This document shows, one piece after another, positions 33,135-45,300 of a stretch of DNA of 64,000 bases. Every line of letters begins with the position of its first letter. Within the stretch, counting starts at the first letter, position 1. The position numbers and the translations under genes were made by a program. Below the pieces are notes generated by a model. It searched no databases and was not told the origin of the DNA. It saw nothing but the letters and a program-made list of their open reading frames with translations. This DNA is from Lutimaribacter_A marinistellae (GTDB lineage: Bacteria; Pseudomonadota; Alphaproteobacteria; Rhodobacterales; Rhodobacteraceae), in assembly GCF_042648365.1 (NCBI RefSeq), contig NZ_JBHRXI010000001.1, forward strand, positions 310,001 to 374,000, in the 5' to 3' direction.

Positions 33135-35933
33135 ATGAATTCCGTGACGACCCCCGTTTCTGTGCAATACGATAACTTCGATCCAGTCTGGTACCTTCAG
33201 ACCTACGCGGACGTGCGCAATGCGGGGCTTGACCCGTGGGATCACTACCGCCGCGCAGGTCGGGCAGAGGGCCGCCAGGGCGGACCCGTTCAGGCCCTGG
33301 AACTCGATCTGATGCTTTGGCGCGGCTACCACGATACCGCTTTGCCCGCCTTGCATATCCTCTTCGAAACCGGGCCGGCGCATGAACGCGCCGTTGCGGG
33401 ATGGGTTCTGGCACGGTGGTATGTCGAACATGAAGATCTCTCGGCCGCCCGGGCCGCGCTTGAGGCGTTTCACGCAAGCGACGAAGGGGCGCGCACGGTC
33501 GGCCATCCCGGACCCTACCTGCTAGGGGTCCAGCTGGCGCTTGCCTTGGACGATCGCGATCAGGCGGCCCAACTGCTGGACCGCGGCTTTACCCGGTTCG
33601 GTGCACTTCCCGATTTCGAACTCGCTCAGATCCAGTACGACAGATTTCTGGGCCTCGATGACTGGGAGTTGTCATCGGCCCTTGCCCGCATCTACGTCCC
33701 GTATGGACTCGTCCCTTTGCACTTGCGCGACGACGTGTTCGGGCCTCGGTTCGATCGACTTCATGCCGATCCGGGACCATGGTTGAACGGCCCTACCAAG
33801 GATTTACCGCTCGTTTCCGTCATCGTTCCGGTGTTCAATGCCGCACGGAACCTGCCCACCGCCTTACGTGGGCTACAGGCGCAGACCTGGCCCAATATCG
33901 AGATCATCATCGTCGATGACGGATCATCAGATGAAAGTCTTTCCGTCGCCGAGGCCGCGGCCGAAAAGGACAAGCGCATCCGGGTGATCGCGCATACGGT
34001 CAATCAGGGCGCCTATCCCGCACGCAACACCGGCTTTGCGGCCGCGCGGGGCGACTACATCACCGTTCATGACGCGGATGACTGGTCGCATCCCGAAAAG
34101 ATCGCTCGGCAGGCCACCGCCTTGATGAACGAACCTGAATTGAAGGCCACCGTTTCGCATTGGGTGCGCGCCAGCGACGATCTGGCCATGACTCGCTGGC
34201 GGATGGAGGAGGCGTGGATCTACCGCAACGTGTCCTCCCTTATGATCCGAGCGGAGCTGCGCGACATCCTGGGGTATTGGGACCGCGTCAAGGTCAATGC
34301 TGATACCGAGTACTATTATCGCCTGACCCACTCTTTTGGCCCCAAGGCCATCCGAGAGGTTTGCCCGGGTGTTCCATTGGCCTTCGGTCGAACCGATCCC
34401 GGTTCGCTCACGATGCGCAGCGCGACGCACCTGCGCACGCAGTTCAAGGGGCTTCGCCGGGATTACATGGAAGCCGCGCATTACTGGCATACGCAGGCGC
34501 GGGAGCCTTCGGAACTCTACCTGCCGCAAAACCCCGAGCAGCGCCCATTTCGCGTTCCCGAAGCGATCGGGCTCGGCGATGCCGAGGGCCCGGAAACCGA
34601 TTACGACATCCTCCGTCGATCCGAGTATTTCGATGCGGATTGGTATCGGCTCAGCCACAAGGACGTTCTGTTGGCCGATATCTGTCCTGTACAGCACTAC
34701 CTCCAGGGAGGCGCGGCCGAAAACCGCGACCCCGGGCCTAGATTCAGCACCGGTGGATATCGGCGCGCGCAGGAACTCCCCGAAGAGGTCAACCCCCTGT
34801 TGCACTTTGAAACGGTCGGAAAACAGAACGGGGCGGCCCCGCTTCCGGCTTTTGACGGCGTTTTGTCCGACACACCCGCCCACGTGAAACGCACGCTGGT
34901 CTTCGCCCATACCTCGGGCAAGACACTGTTTGGCGCCGAACGCAGCCTCCTTGGTGTGGTGGAGCGTATGGCGCGGCGCGGCCACTGCCCGGTCGTTGTG
35001 CTGCCGACCCTGCGCAACCCCGAATACCTGAAGCAACTGCTGACGATGACCGCTGCTGTCGAGTTCGTTCCCCAGCTTTGGTATCACGCGCTCAGACCGG
35101 CGCATGAGGACACGGTACAGGCCATCCGCGACCTTATCGTGAAATACGGGGCAAAACATATCCATGTGAACACGATGGTACTGAACGCGCCGTTGTTTGC
35201 GGCGCGCGCCGAAGGGGTCAGGACGACAGTCCATGTCCGTGAATTGCCCGATCAGGACGTCGCACTGCGCAGGCATCTGGGTGCAAGCGCAGGTGCGCTT
35301 CGGCAGCACTTGGTCGAAAACGCCGACCGCTTTGTCGCCACCTCGCCCAGCGTTGCCCAATGGCTCGGCTGCCCTGATCGCACCGTCATTCGCCCGAACT
35401 CGGTCGACGAGGATCTGTTCGACCTCAGATATTCACCCCAGACCATGCTGCGCGTGGCGATGATCAGCAGTAACATCGCCAAGAAGGGCATCGCCGATTT
35501 CCTTGGCGTCGCCCGAAGGGTCGAATCGCATGGACGCCCCATTCGATTTCTGCTGATCGGCCCGCCCAGCGAAGACCTGCATCTGATGCGGCCGTGGCCG
35601 GGCAATGTCGACTTTCGAAACTACGCCGCGACACCGGCCGAAGCGGTGGCGCAGGCCGATATCGTCATGAGCCTGTCGAAATTCGCAGAGAGCTTTGGCC
35701 GAACCGTCATGGAGGCGATGGCGGGCGGACGACCGGTTGTCTGCTACGATCGTGGCGCGCCACCGTCCTTGGTGGAAAGCGGGCGCACAGGCTTTGTCGT
35801 GCCCGCCGACGATATCGAGGCTGCCGCGAACGCCATTCTGGCCCTGGAAGCGTCGCGCAACGGCTTGATGAGGATGAGCACCGCAGCACGCGCCAAGGCC
35901 CGCAGCCTGCAGGAGCAGGCCATGCAGGCCTGA
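33135..35933 (+). CDS. GT2-GT4 chimeric glycosyltransferase with two DV-HY modules
   Basis: The 932-residue protein holds, in order: one module copy (about 15-50, FDPVWYLQTYADVRNAGLDP), a helical linker, a GT2 domain from about 225 (VSVIVPVFNAARNLP, IVDDGSSDES, DADDWSHP near 312), a second module pair (about 494-560, FDADWYRLSHKDV, CPVQHYLQGGAAENR), and a GT4-type GT-B domain from about 585 (ISSNIAKKGIADFLGVARRV, then SLSKFAESFGRTVMEAMAGG with the nucleotide-sugar-binding EX7E-like pattern). It could add two different sugars in succession. The ATG at 33135 is in a 151-bp divergent region. The downstream GT2 gene begins 10 bp after the stop, suggesting co-transcription. Confidence 0.87.
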   Translation: MNSVTTPVSVQYDNFDPVWYLQTYADVRNAGLDPWDHYRRAGRAEGRQGGPVQALELDLMLWRGYHDTALPALHILFETGPAHERAVAGWVLARWYVEHEDLSAARAALEAFHASDEGARTVGHPGPYLLGVQLALALDDRDQAAQLLDRGFTRFGALPDFELAQIQYDRFLGLDDWELSSALARIYVPYGLVPLHLRDDVFGPRFDRLHADPGPWLNGPTKDLPLVSVIVPVFNAARNLPTALRGLQAQTWPNIEIIIVDDGSSDESLSVAEAAAEKDKRIRVIAHTVNQGAYPARNTGFAAARGDYITVHDADDWSHPEKIARQATALMNEPELKATVSHWVRASDDLAMTRWRMEEAWIYRNVSSLMIRAELRDILGYWDRVKVNADTEYYYRLTHSFGPKAIREVCPGVPLAFGRTDPGSLTMRSATHLRTQFKGLRRDYMEAAHYWHTQAREPSELYLPQNPEQRPFRVPEAIGLGDAEGPETDYDILRRSEYFDADWYRLSHKDVLLADICPVQHYLQGGAAENRDPGPRFSTGGYRRAQELPEEVNPLLHFETVGKQNGAAPLPAFDGVLSDTPAHVKRTLVFAHTSGKTLFGAERSLLGVVERMARRGHCPVVVLPTLRNPEYLKQLLTMTAAVEFVPQLWYHALRPAHEDTVQAIRDLIVKYGAKHIHVNTMVLNAPLFAARAEGVRTTVHVRELPDQDVALRRHLGASAGALRQHLVENADRFVATSPSVAQWLGCPDRTVIRPNSVDEDLFDLRYSPQTMLRVAMISSNIAKKGIADFLGVARRVESHGRPIRFLLIGPPSEDLHLMRPWPGNVDFRNYAATPAEAVAQADIVMSLSKFAESFGRTVMEAMAGGRPVVCYDRGAPPSLVESGRTGFVVPADDIEAAANAILALEASRNGLMRMSTAARAKARSLQEQAMQA

Positions 35934-35942
35934 CACCCGGCT

Positions 35943-36980
35943 TTGCATCGCCGAAACGTCGTGCTATCCGATCAATCTGTGAAGGATTTCGCCACGGAAA
36001 CTCGTCCGGTGCCCAACGACGACCACTCGACATCTCGTTCTCGACCGGACGATCGGAGACTTGCGATTCTTCTGGCGACTTACAACGGCGCCCGCGACTT
36101 GCCCGCGCAGTTGGAGAGTTTCGTAGAACAAACCCGGCATCCCGACCTGATCCTCGTCAGCGACGACAATTCTCAGGACGACACGCGCGAGATCGTCAAG
36201 CGGTTCGCGACAGAACATCCAGAACTCGAACTGATTTTCATCGAGGGCCCCTGCCGTGGGGCCGCGCAGAACTTCCTCAACCTGCTGCGCCATATCCCCG
36301 CCGATGTCGACGTGGTTGCGCTGTCGGATCAGGACGATGTCTGGATGCCCGAAAAGTTGCAACGGGGCCTGGATCGCATGGATAGCGACGACGCCAGCCC
36401 GGACTGCCCGCTTCTTTACTGCGGGCGCAGCTGGGAATGCGACGAAGTCCTCGGCAATCAGAAACTGTCGCGCGGCATGCCTCGCCCTGCCTGTTTCGGT
36501 CACGCGCTGGTCCAGAACGTGGCTGGCGGCAACACCATGATGCTCAACCGCAAGGCGGTCGACCTTGTGCGGGCCGCAAGTTTCGAGGCAGGTGAAATAG
36601 TCGTTCACGATTGGTGGGTCTACCAGATCGTTAGCGGCGCTGGCGGACGCATCCTGTTCGACGACACTCCTTTCATCTTGTATCGCCAGCACGGGAACAA
36701 CCTGATCGGAGCAAACCGCGGCATCTGGGCAAAGCTCAAGCGGATGAAGATGCTGGTCTCCGGTGGGTTTCGTGAGTGGAACACCCTGAACATCGCGGCG
36801 TTGGGGGCCTCTGCCCATCGGCTCACAACGGAAAACCGGGCTTTGCTTGAACGGTTCGCGACAGAACGGAATCAGGGCCTCACGCGGCGGCTGCGACTGA
36901 TCTCGGGGGCGGGCTTGTATCGGATGGGTCTTGCCGGAACACTGTCACTGTACCTGGCAGCCGTTCTGGGCCGCTTGTAA
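35943..36980 (+). CDS. GT2 glycosyltransferase, rhamnosyltransferase-like
   Basis: The 345-residue protein has a single GT2 domain beginning near residue 39 (LAILLATYNGARDLPAQLES), with VSDDNSQDDT and VALSDQDDVWMPEKL, the DQDD motif typical of Gram-negative rhamnosyltransferases and related GT2 enzymes. GGNTMMLNR and VHDWWVYQIVSGAGG follow in the conserved order, then YRQHGNNLIG. With dTDP-rhamnose genes in the same region, rhamnosyl transfer is a reasonable guess. No repeat module is present. The start is uncertain: only TTG at 35943 or GTG codons (35961 and later) precede the conserved core, with no strong ribosome site. It probably shares a transcript with the chimera 10 bp upstream. Confidence 0.85.
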   Translation: MHRRNVVLSDQSVKDFATETRPVPNDDHSTSRSRPDDRRLAILLATYNGARDLPAQLESFVEQTRHPDLILVSDDNSQDDTREIVKRFATEHPELELIFIEGPCRGAAQNFLNLLRHIPADVDVVALSDQDDVWMPEKLQRGLDRMDSDDASPDCPLLYCGRSWECDEVLGNQKLSRGMPRPACFGHALVQNVAGGNTMMLNRKAVDLVRAASFEAGEIVVHDWWVYQIVSGAGGRILFDDTPFILYRQHGNNLIGANRGIWAKLKRMKMLVSGGFREWNTLNIAALGASAHRLTTENRALLERFATERNQGLTRRLRLISGAGLYRMGLAGTLSLYLAAVLGRL

Positions 36981-37089
36981 AAAACATGGCGGCGCCTTTT
37001 CGGATGCGTGTTCCAACCGTTACAAAAACCGTGCTAACGTCTTGATTACCGTGGGCCTTAGGGTCCGATTTAGTTTAGGGTAAAGGTAC

Positions 37090-39156
37090 ATGACGCATTC
37101 CGCAGTCGGCATTGGTTTTCTCTCGGGTCCCACACAATACCTGCCTGATGTCGATCCCTCGACCTTCACGACATCTCCCAAGGCACTGGAGCTTTCGAAC
37201 GGCGATCGCGCCGTTCTTTATGCGGCCTACACGGAAGAACGCTTTCATTCCGAACTGTTCCTGCAACTGCGGGCCGGGGCAGCCGATGCACCCGATCCCA
37301 TCCTGGTCGGACCGGATGACCCCGCGCAGGGACGCAACCTCTATTTCGTGGACGCTTTGCACAGGCTCGACGATGACAGTCTGGTACTGGCCTGGAACCA
37401 CTACCAATCGCTCGGTTCTGCTCAGGAAACATTTCATCGCATCCAGGTGGTCGAGAGCGATGGGACACAAGGAACGTTGATCGACGTATCGGGGCGTACG
37501 GACGCGATCATCGAGAGCACATCAGGTGCCTTCGCGCGCCTGTGGCAGGGCGACGATCGCGATCAACTCTGGGTTCAGCATCACGCAGCTTCAGGCGAGC
37601 CGCTCGCCGACCCGCTTCTGCTTGCACAGATAACCACCGATGGTGGTGACCGGGTCGAGATTTCGGACGTGGCTCTTCTGTCTGACGGCGCGTTCGCAAT
37701 CTCGTGGATCGACACCGCAAACGATGCCGAGGTTCCGCCGTTTTCGCAGGTCAGCGCAAGCACTGTGCGTTTCATGATCGTCGAAGCCGATGGCACGCCT
37801 CGCAGCACACCGGTTACAGTCGGCGACGAGAATGGCAGCGCGGTCGGCCGAAACAAGCTCGTCGCGCTTCCCGATGGCGGCTTCATCATCACCTGGGAAA
37901 CCGGATTCGGCTTTTCGGAGCTGTCGATGTTCGCGCAACGATTTGACCGCGATGGCGATCCAGATCTTGCGGAACCGGCCTACGAAATGCCGGTCGCTGA
38001 ACTTCTGTTCGATGCGTTCGCGCTCGATGACGAGCGCTATGCAGTGGTCTATGTGCTTGGCAATGACCTGCTTGTTCAGCAGTTCACCGTCCAAGGCGAA
38101 GCCCTGACGCCGCCCGAAATCGTCTGGAACGACATGCAGGGTAATCCGTTTTCGACGTCGCTGTCGTTGGGCCCGGATGGACGATTGCTGGTGACGCGCG
38201 ATGACGAAGCGCAGGTGCTGGATGTAAATCCGCTTGCGTTGCTCGGAGATGGGGACGACAACCCAACCGCGCCGACGGCTGCCGCCCGCGTAAACGGCCA
38301 AGGCGGCAACGATACACTGACCGGTTCTGAAGCCGCGGATGCATTACTGGGCGGGGAAGGTAACGACCGCATCGATGGTGCCGGCGCCAATGATCGACTT
38401 GATGGCGGGCCGGGCGACGATGCCGTTTCTGGCGGTGACGGTGACGATCTCGTGATTGGCAGCGATGGCGCCGACACGCTTTTGGGCGGTGACGGCGAGG
38501 ATTCGCTGATTGGCGGTCTCGACAATGACCTGATGAACGGCGGGGCGGGTAATGACCTGCTGATGGGCGACGATACGTTCTTGTTCACCGAGAACCTGCG
38601 CGGTGGGCCGGGCATCGCCTACGATTTGTCCGACACGATCCTGGGCGGCGCGGGGGACGACACGATCGACGGCGGCGCCGGCAACGATCTTGCCTATGGC
38701 GGAGAAGGGCACGATAGCCTCGAGGGCGGGCTTGGCGCCGATACGCTGACCGGACAAGATGGCAACGACAGTCTGACCGGCGGTGCGCTTGGCGATCTTC
38801 TGTTCGGCGGGAACGGCGACGATTTCCTCAACGGCGGATCTGGCTATGACCGGCTGAATGGCGGGGAAGGGGCTGACAGTTTCTACCACGCAACCGTCCC
38901 CGTTCACGGTACCGACTGGGTGCAGGATTATGACGCCGCACAGGGAGATGTCCTGATCTCAGCCCGGGCCGACGCCGTGCCAGATTGGTTCCAGGTGAAC
39001 TTCGCCCGAACACCGGGTGCCGGTGAAGACGACACGGACGAAGCCTTCGTCATTTTCCGTCCAACGGGTCAGATTCTTTGGGCGGTGGTCGATGGCGGAG
39101 CCCAGGACAGCATCAACCTCGCTCTAGATTCCGGGACGTTCGACTTGCTGGCGTAG
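37090..39156 (+). CDS. RTX calcium-binding secreted protein with beta-propeller-like N-terminus
   Basis: The 688-residue protein has no Sec signal. Residues about 1-400 contain recurrent blade-like segments of the form L-DG-W (for example LSDGAFAISWID, LPDGGFIITWETG), suggesting a propeller or similar beta structure. Residues about 404-597 are RTX nonapeptide repeats (GGEGNDRIDG type) that bind calcium outside the cell. The C-terminus (EAFVIFRPTGQILWAVVDGG, ending FDLLA) is nearly the same as in the larger RTX protein facing it, which fits a shared type I secretion signal. An AAAGG site precedes the ATG. A fragment of an HlyD-type adaptor lies 24 kb away. The function is unknown, perhaps adhesion or a surface matrix. 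Confidence 0.88.
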   Translation: MTHSAVGIGFLSGPTQYLPDVDPSTFTTSPKALELSNGDRAVLYAAYTEERFHSELFLQLRAGAADAPDPILVGPDDPAQGRNLYFVDALHRLDDDSLVLAWNHYQSLGSAQETFHRIQVVESDGTQGTLIDVSGRTDAIIESTSGAFARLWQGDDRDQLWVQHHAASGEPLADPLLLAQITTDGGDRVEISDVALLSDGAFAISWIDTANDAEVPPFSQVSASTVRFMIVEADGTPRSTPVTVGDENGSAVGRNKLVALPDGGFIITWETGFGFSELSMFAQRFDRDGDPDLAEPAYEMPVAELLFDAFALDDERYAVVYVLGNDLLVQQFTVQGEALTPPEIVWNDMQGNPFSTSLSLGPDGRLLVTRDDEAQVLDVNPLALLGDGDDNPTAPTAAARVNGQGGNDTLTGSEAADALLGGEGNDRIDGAGANDRLDGGPGDDAVSGGDGDDLVIGSDGADTLLGGDGEDSLIGGLDNDLMNGGAGNDLLMGDDTFLFTENLRGGPGIAYDLSDTILGGAGDDTIDGGAGNDLAYGGEGHDSLEGGLGADTLTGQDGNDSLTGGALGDLLFGGNGDDFLNGGSGYDRLNGGEGADSFYHATVPVHGTDWVQDYDAAQGDVLISARADAVPDWFQVNFARTPGAGEDDTDEAFVIFRPTGQILWAVVDGGAQDSINLALDSGTFDLLA

Positions 39157-39348
39157 GATCGGCAATCGCATTGCGGCGACCACTTGACCCGGTGGCACAA
39201 AGGCCTTTCGGCGGAAAGCTATGGGTTCGCGACCAATCCCGAACCCATTACCTGCCAATAATCAGAGCCACCTACAGGGGATTTCAACGGCCACCTGGCC
39301 TCCATCGTCATATCGGCGCCCGGCATGGCCCCGAACTCTGGACATGCC

Positions 39349-42300
39349 TTACGATAGCAGGTCGAACTCCTGACCGGCGATGACAAGGTTGATCTCGTCC
39401 TGCGCTGCACCGTCGACCAAAGCCCATATGATCTGCCCGGTCGGGCGAAAGATGATGAAGGCTTCTTCGACACCGGAGACACCGGCATTGGCGGTTTCAG
39501 TGAGATTGACCTGGAACTGGTCCACATTCGCACCGGGCTGGCCAAAGACCAGGACGTCACCCTCGGCCGCCGAATAGTCCTGGATCCAGTCGCTGCCATG
39601 ATCCGCAACGCCAAGGTGATAGAAGCGGTCGGCCTCGCTGCCACCATTCATCCGGTCCTGTCCAAAGCCACCGTTGAGGAAATCGCGCCCTGCCCCACCG
39701 AACAGAACATCCGACCACGCCTCTCCTGTCAGAACGTCGTTCCCGTCCGCACCGATGACCGTATCTGTGCCGAAGCCACCGGAAATGGTGTCGTTACCGC
39801 CATCTCCACGAAGCTCGTCGTTCCCGTACCCACCGTCGATGGAGTCATTACCGTTCCCACCATAGGCGACATCGCGCAGATCGTCTTCCGTGGTTCCTCC
39901 GATCAGGCGGTCATCACCGTCGCCCCCGTTGAGCGTATCGGTCCCGTTTCCGCCGTCGATCGTGTCGTTACCGCCGCCGCCAATGATCGTGTCATTGCCG
40001 CCAAGGCCGCGCAGGTTGTCAGCTCCGAGAACGCCGGTGATGAAGTCATTGCCATCCGTACCCTCGCGGTCGAGACCACCACCCGAGATGCGCACACCCG
40101 CGGCCTCGACTCTCTCGTTCGTGCCAAACCCATCCTCGTAGCGGACAATGACCGTCAACACCGAGTCGACATCGTCCGGCGTCACATCATAGGCTGCCGA
40201 TGTGGCGCCCGGCACGTTGGCGCCGTCACGCTGCCATTGATAGGAGAACTCGCCAAGGCCATCGGCATCGCTCAGGCCGCTGGTATCAACGAGCAGCGTT
40301 TCGCCCGCGACCCGATCACCCGAGATGACCGGCACGCCCACAGGACCTGCGTTGACATTCTCGATCACCCACTCAACCGTGTCAGTGACCGTACCATTCA
40401 AAGGATCGCGGGCCGTGATCGTCACCGTGTAGGGCACAAGGCTCGCCTCGAGGTTGCCGCTGACCACAAGGCCGTTCGTCGACAGCGTCACCCCCTCGGG
40501 TAGGCCCTGCACCTGCCACGACAACACCCCGCCATCTGGGTCCGAGAAGAAACGCCCGAAATTGACGGACACGCTACCCTCTGTGCTGGTAATCCGTTCA
40601 GGCAGCGTCGAGACCGGAACCGCATTCTGGCCGATCGCCGTCATCTGCGCCAAGGTCAGCGTCTGGTCCGCGAACCTGAACTCCTCGATATTCGAGACGG
40701 TGTCCTGTCCCAGATGCGAGCGGATGTTGAAAACCCCGTTGTTCAAGGTGACCGTCGCGTCATCAAGCCGGACAGTGTATACCGCCGCGTCGAATCCGCC
40801 GCCGCCATCCTTCAGGTCGTTGCCCGGACCACCATCGAGCACATCGTTTCCGTTGCCGCCCCGCAGAGTGTCGTTGCCGTCCCCGCCAGTCAGCGTGTCA
40901 TTGCCGGCTTGGCCAGAAAGGCTGTCGTTGCCGTTAAGGCCCCGCAGAAAATCGTTTCCGCCGGACGCGGAGATCGTGTCATTCTCCGGTGTTCCGTACA
41001 GAACGTCGGCACCGTTGCTTGGCCCAATCGACTCCAATTGACCAATCTGGCCGATGGCGGCAATCAACTGGGCGTGGTTCCAGACCGTGCCATCCGCCCA
41101 TTCGATCTGCTCGACGGCGCCGACATGGCTGGCGTTAAGAGTATTCGCAAGGATGATGACATCGCCGCTGGGACCGAAATTGATCACGATCGAATCGTTG
41201 TTGGCTGATTGCCGGTAAATCGTCGCGTTCCTGGCGAGATAATCATGGAACACGACCCGGTCGGTGCCCGATCCATTGCCCATGTCGCGAACCACGTCGA
41301 GACCATCACCGGCAAAAAACTCGTAACGGTCCGCTCCTGCGCGGCCGAACAGAACGTCGTTCCCGGTACCACCAATAATCGTATCGTTGCCGCCCTCACC
41401 GGACAGGATGTTGGCCTGTTCATCACCGATCATGAGATCGGCAAAGCCGGACCCGTCAACATCCTCGACATTCATCAGAACGTTGTCGAATTCGCCCTGC
41501 GCGATCCCAAGGATCATGTCGATCGTCATGGCCTGACGGGCATCCGTGAAACGCACCAGATCCTGGCCAGCACCCCCGTCGATCGTGTCATCGCCGACAC
41601 CGGGCAAAAGAGTATCCCGCCCGTTCCCGCCAATGAGCATATCGTTACCGCCGTCACCCAGCAGGGCATCGTTGCCACCAAGACCAAGAAGCGTGTCAGC
41701 ACCCTCAAACCCGAACAGGCGGTTATTGCCACCGCCGCCGGTGATATGGTCGGCGTGGACGGATCCATGCACGTTTTCGATCCCGCTCAACCGGTCGGTG
41801 CCACCGGTACCGTCACGGGCTGTTCCGGTCGAAAGGTTGATGGTCACCGGCCCGACTTCGCCGAAATAGCGAGCGACGTCTTGTCCATTTCCACCCACCA
41901 TCGTGTCGTTCCCGCTCGACCCTTCGAGCGTATCTGCGCCATCGCCACCGGTCAGGCTATCGTCGCCCTGCCCGCCAAGGAGGTAGTCAGCACCGCCGCC
42001 GCCGCCGATCGTATCGGCGCCATCAAATCCGAAAAGGCGGTTTGCTGCGCCGTTGCCGGTGATGTCATCGGAATAGTAAGACCCGTGCACCACTTCGAAA
42101 TTGCGGATCACATCGGTCCCGCCGCTTGCATCGCGACCGTTTCCGGCACCCAAGTTTACGGTGATGCCAGCACTGGCATTCAGGTAGCGCAGGATGTCGA
42201 AGCCGTCACCGCCATCCAGCGTATCGCTACCGGTTCCGCCCCAGATCTCGTCGTCTCCGGAGCCACCCGAAAGGCTGTCATTTCCGGAATCACCGTGAAG

Positions 42301-45300
42301 CGTGTCGTTGCCTGCACCGCCCGAAAGCGTGTCACCGCCATCCGAACCGAACAGGTTGTTGGCGCGCCCATCTCCGGTAATGCGGTCATCGTGCTGCGAT
42401 CCACGGACGATTTCGAAATTGCTTACCGTATCGGTGCCGCCAAAGCCGTCTTGCGCCGTCCCACTTCCCAAGTTGACGTTCACGCCTGAACTGCTGTCGA
42501 GATAGCGCAGCACATCCGTGCCGTTGCCGCCGTTTAGCGTGTCGTTGCCAGCGCCGCCGGAAATCTGATCATCGCCACCTTGACCTTGCAGGTTGTCGTT
42601 TCCGTCGAGCCCGAGAAGATCGTCGTTGCCGGCGCCACCTTCCAACAGGTCATTGCCCCCGAACCCGCGCAAGACGTTGGCACCGTCATTCCCGCGCAGC
42701 GTATCGCCGAATTCCGAACCGTCGAGGTTCTCGATCCCCCGGAGAACATCTGTCCCACCCAGTCCGTCGTGGCCTGTTCCAGCGGCCAGGTCCACTGCGA
42801 CCCGCGACGTGCTGGTCTGATAGCGGGCGACATCGATACCGCCGCCGCCATCCAGCGTGTCGTTGCCTGCTCCGCCCCACAGTTGGTCATCGCCTGTCTG
42901 GCCCAACAGGCTGTCATTGCCACCATCACCAAGCAGCGTATCCGCACCGTTATTGCCGGACAGAGAGTCATTTCCGGCGAATCCGCGCAGTTCGTTGCCC
43001 AGCACGTCGCCGCGAATGACATCGCCCTGAGCCGAGCCATCGACATTCTCGATCCCGCTCAGACGATCGGAACCGCCCAAACCGTCCTGCGCCTCGCCCG
43101 ACGCGAGATCGACGACGACACGACCGGTGCTGTCGCGATAGCGCGCGAAATCACGTCCCGCGCCACCGTTCAGCGTGTCATTGCCGAGACCACCCCAAAG
43201 CTCGTCATCTCCGGCACCGCCCTCGATGATGTCATTGCCCGAGCCGCCAAGCAGCATGTCATCGCCCTGGGCTCCGTTGATCGTGTCGTTGCCGCCAAAG
43301 CCCTGGATCTCGTTTGCGCCCACATCGCCGCCTAGCGCATCACCAAATGCGGAACCGTGCACAGCTTCGATTCCGATCAGGACGTCGGATCCGCCGTCAC
43401 CATCGTTGGTCGTCCGGCCGCTGTTGAGGTCCACTGCCACGCCGGCGGACGCTTCGATGTAGCGGGCGATGTCCTTGCCGGCGCCGCCGTTCAAGGTGTC
43501 ATTGCCGGCCTCGCCCCAAAGCTCGTCGTCACCTGCGCCGCCATTCACAACGTCGTTTCCGCCACCGCCGAGCAGAACGTCACGCCCGCCATTGCCGACA
43601 ATACGGTCCGCCCCGCCGTAGCCAAAGACACGGTTGTCGTTGCTGTCGCCGATCACCTCGTCGTTCATGTTCGAGGCATAGACTTCCTCGATTCCGCTGA
43701 TCAGGTCGGTATCGCCGAAACCGTCGACTGCCGTTCCGGCGTTCAGATCCACCCGAATGCCAGCGGTGCCGCCGCGTGCGAAATCCTCCTCGTAGTGGAT
43801 GCGGTCGATACCGCCACCGCCGATCAGCGTGTCTGCACCCTCAAGGCCCCAATAGGCATTTTCGCCATCGTCGCCGCGAATATTGTCCGCGAAGGACGTA
43901 GCGCGAATGTCGTCGATGTTGATCAGCGTGTCGGTGAACCCGAACGCGTCGCGCGCGGTCCCCGCTGCAAGATCGACGATCAGGCCCATGGTGCCAAATT
44001 CGTGCCGGCCGAGGCGGAAGTTGAAAGACCCGGTCACGACCTCGGCCTCATAGGCCATGGTATCCGCGTTCCCGGCGCCGCCATCGATCGTGTCGTTGCC
44101 CTGGTAGCCAGTGAACCATTCAAGATAGTCGTGGTTCGGATTGCCCCCGACCAGCACGTCGTTATGCATCGTCCCCTTCACTTCGAGGAAATGCAGCGCT
44201 TGCGTGAAGTCGAGGTTCATGCTCGCCGAGGACGCGCGCCCCGTGGCCAGGTTGACTGTGACCGCCTCGTCGATCTGAAAGATCAGCTGATGCGCGTACG
44301 GAGTACCCAGCGCCGTCGTGCCGATGACCGTCTTGTTGCCCGCCCCGCTGATGATGACGTTGTCGCGAACATCCTGCGATTGCGTCCCGACAGCTACCGT
44401 ATCATTGCCGGCACCTGTGTAGATCAGGTTTTCACCGTCGCGCCCGTCGAGGTAGTCGTTCCCGGCAAAACCGAACAGGCGGTTATCCTCGTTGTCAGCG
44501 CCGAAAATGCGGTCGTTGCGATCGGTGCCGTTGACATATTCGATGCCGATCAGCCGGTCGGTGTTTCCCCAACTATCCGTCGCGGTCTGCGTTCCCAGAT
44601 CGACGGTTACGCCCGAGGCGCCTCCGTCGGTGAGGTAAGACGCGGTGTCATGGCCCGCACCACCGTTCAGCGTGTCATTGCCGGCCTTGCCAACCAGCAG
44701 GTCGTCACCACCCAGACCGGAAACGAAATCATTTCCTTCCCAGCCATCCAGCGTGTCGGCCGCGCCCGAACCCTGCATCGTGTCGTTCAGCGACGAACCA
44801 TAGACCCATTCGATCCCGCTAAGCCGGTCGATGTTGCCATAGGTATCGGTGACCTGCCCGGTCGTCAGGTTGACATTGATGGCACGTGCACCGCCATCGC
44901 GAAAATAAACGGCGCGGTCCAATCCCGCGCCGCCGTTCATCGTGTCGTTGCCTGCACCGCCGACAAGCTGATCTTCACCCGCAAGCCCGTTGATCAGGTC
45001 GTTGCCGTTCCAGCCATGCAGGGTGTCCTGACCGGCCGACCCGATGATCGTGTCGTTGTTCAACGAGCCGAAAAGCCACTCGATCGAGCGCAGGATGTCC
45101 TGATCACCCCAGGTGTCCAGCGCAACTCCGGTCGTCAGGTTGACGTCTACTCCGCGCGGCCCGCCATCGCGATAATACACGACCTGATCAAGACCCGTGC
45201 CCCCGTCGAGGATATCGCGCCCAGCCTGCCCGACGAGAACGTCATTCCCCCCGGCACCGGTGATTGTATCGTCGCCACCATTGCCGGAAATCGTGTCGTT

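Noticed and set aside
38300..38880. Short tandem GC-rich repeats resembling a CRISPR or VNTR array.
   Set aside because: They are RTX nonapeptide codons inside an intact reading frame, with no spacer structure.
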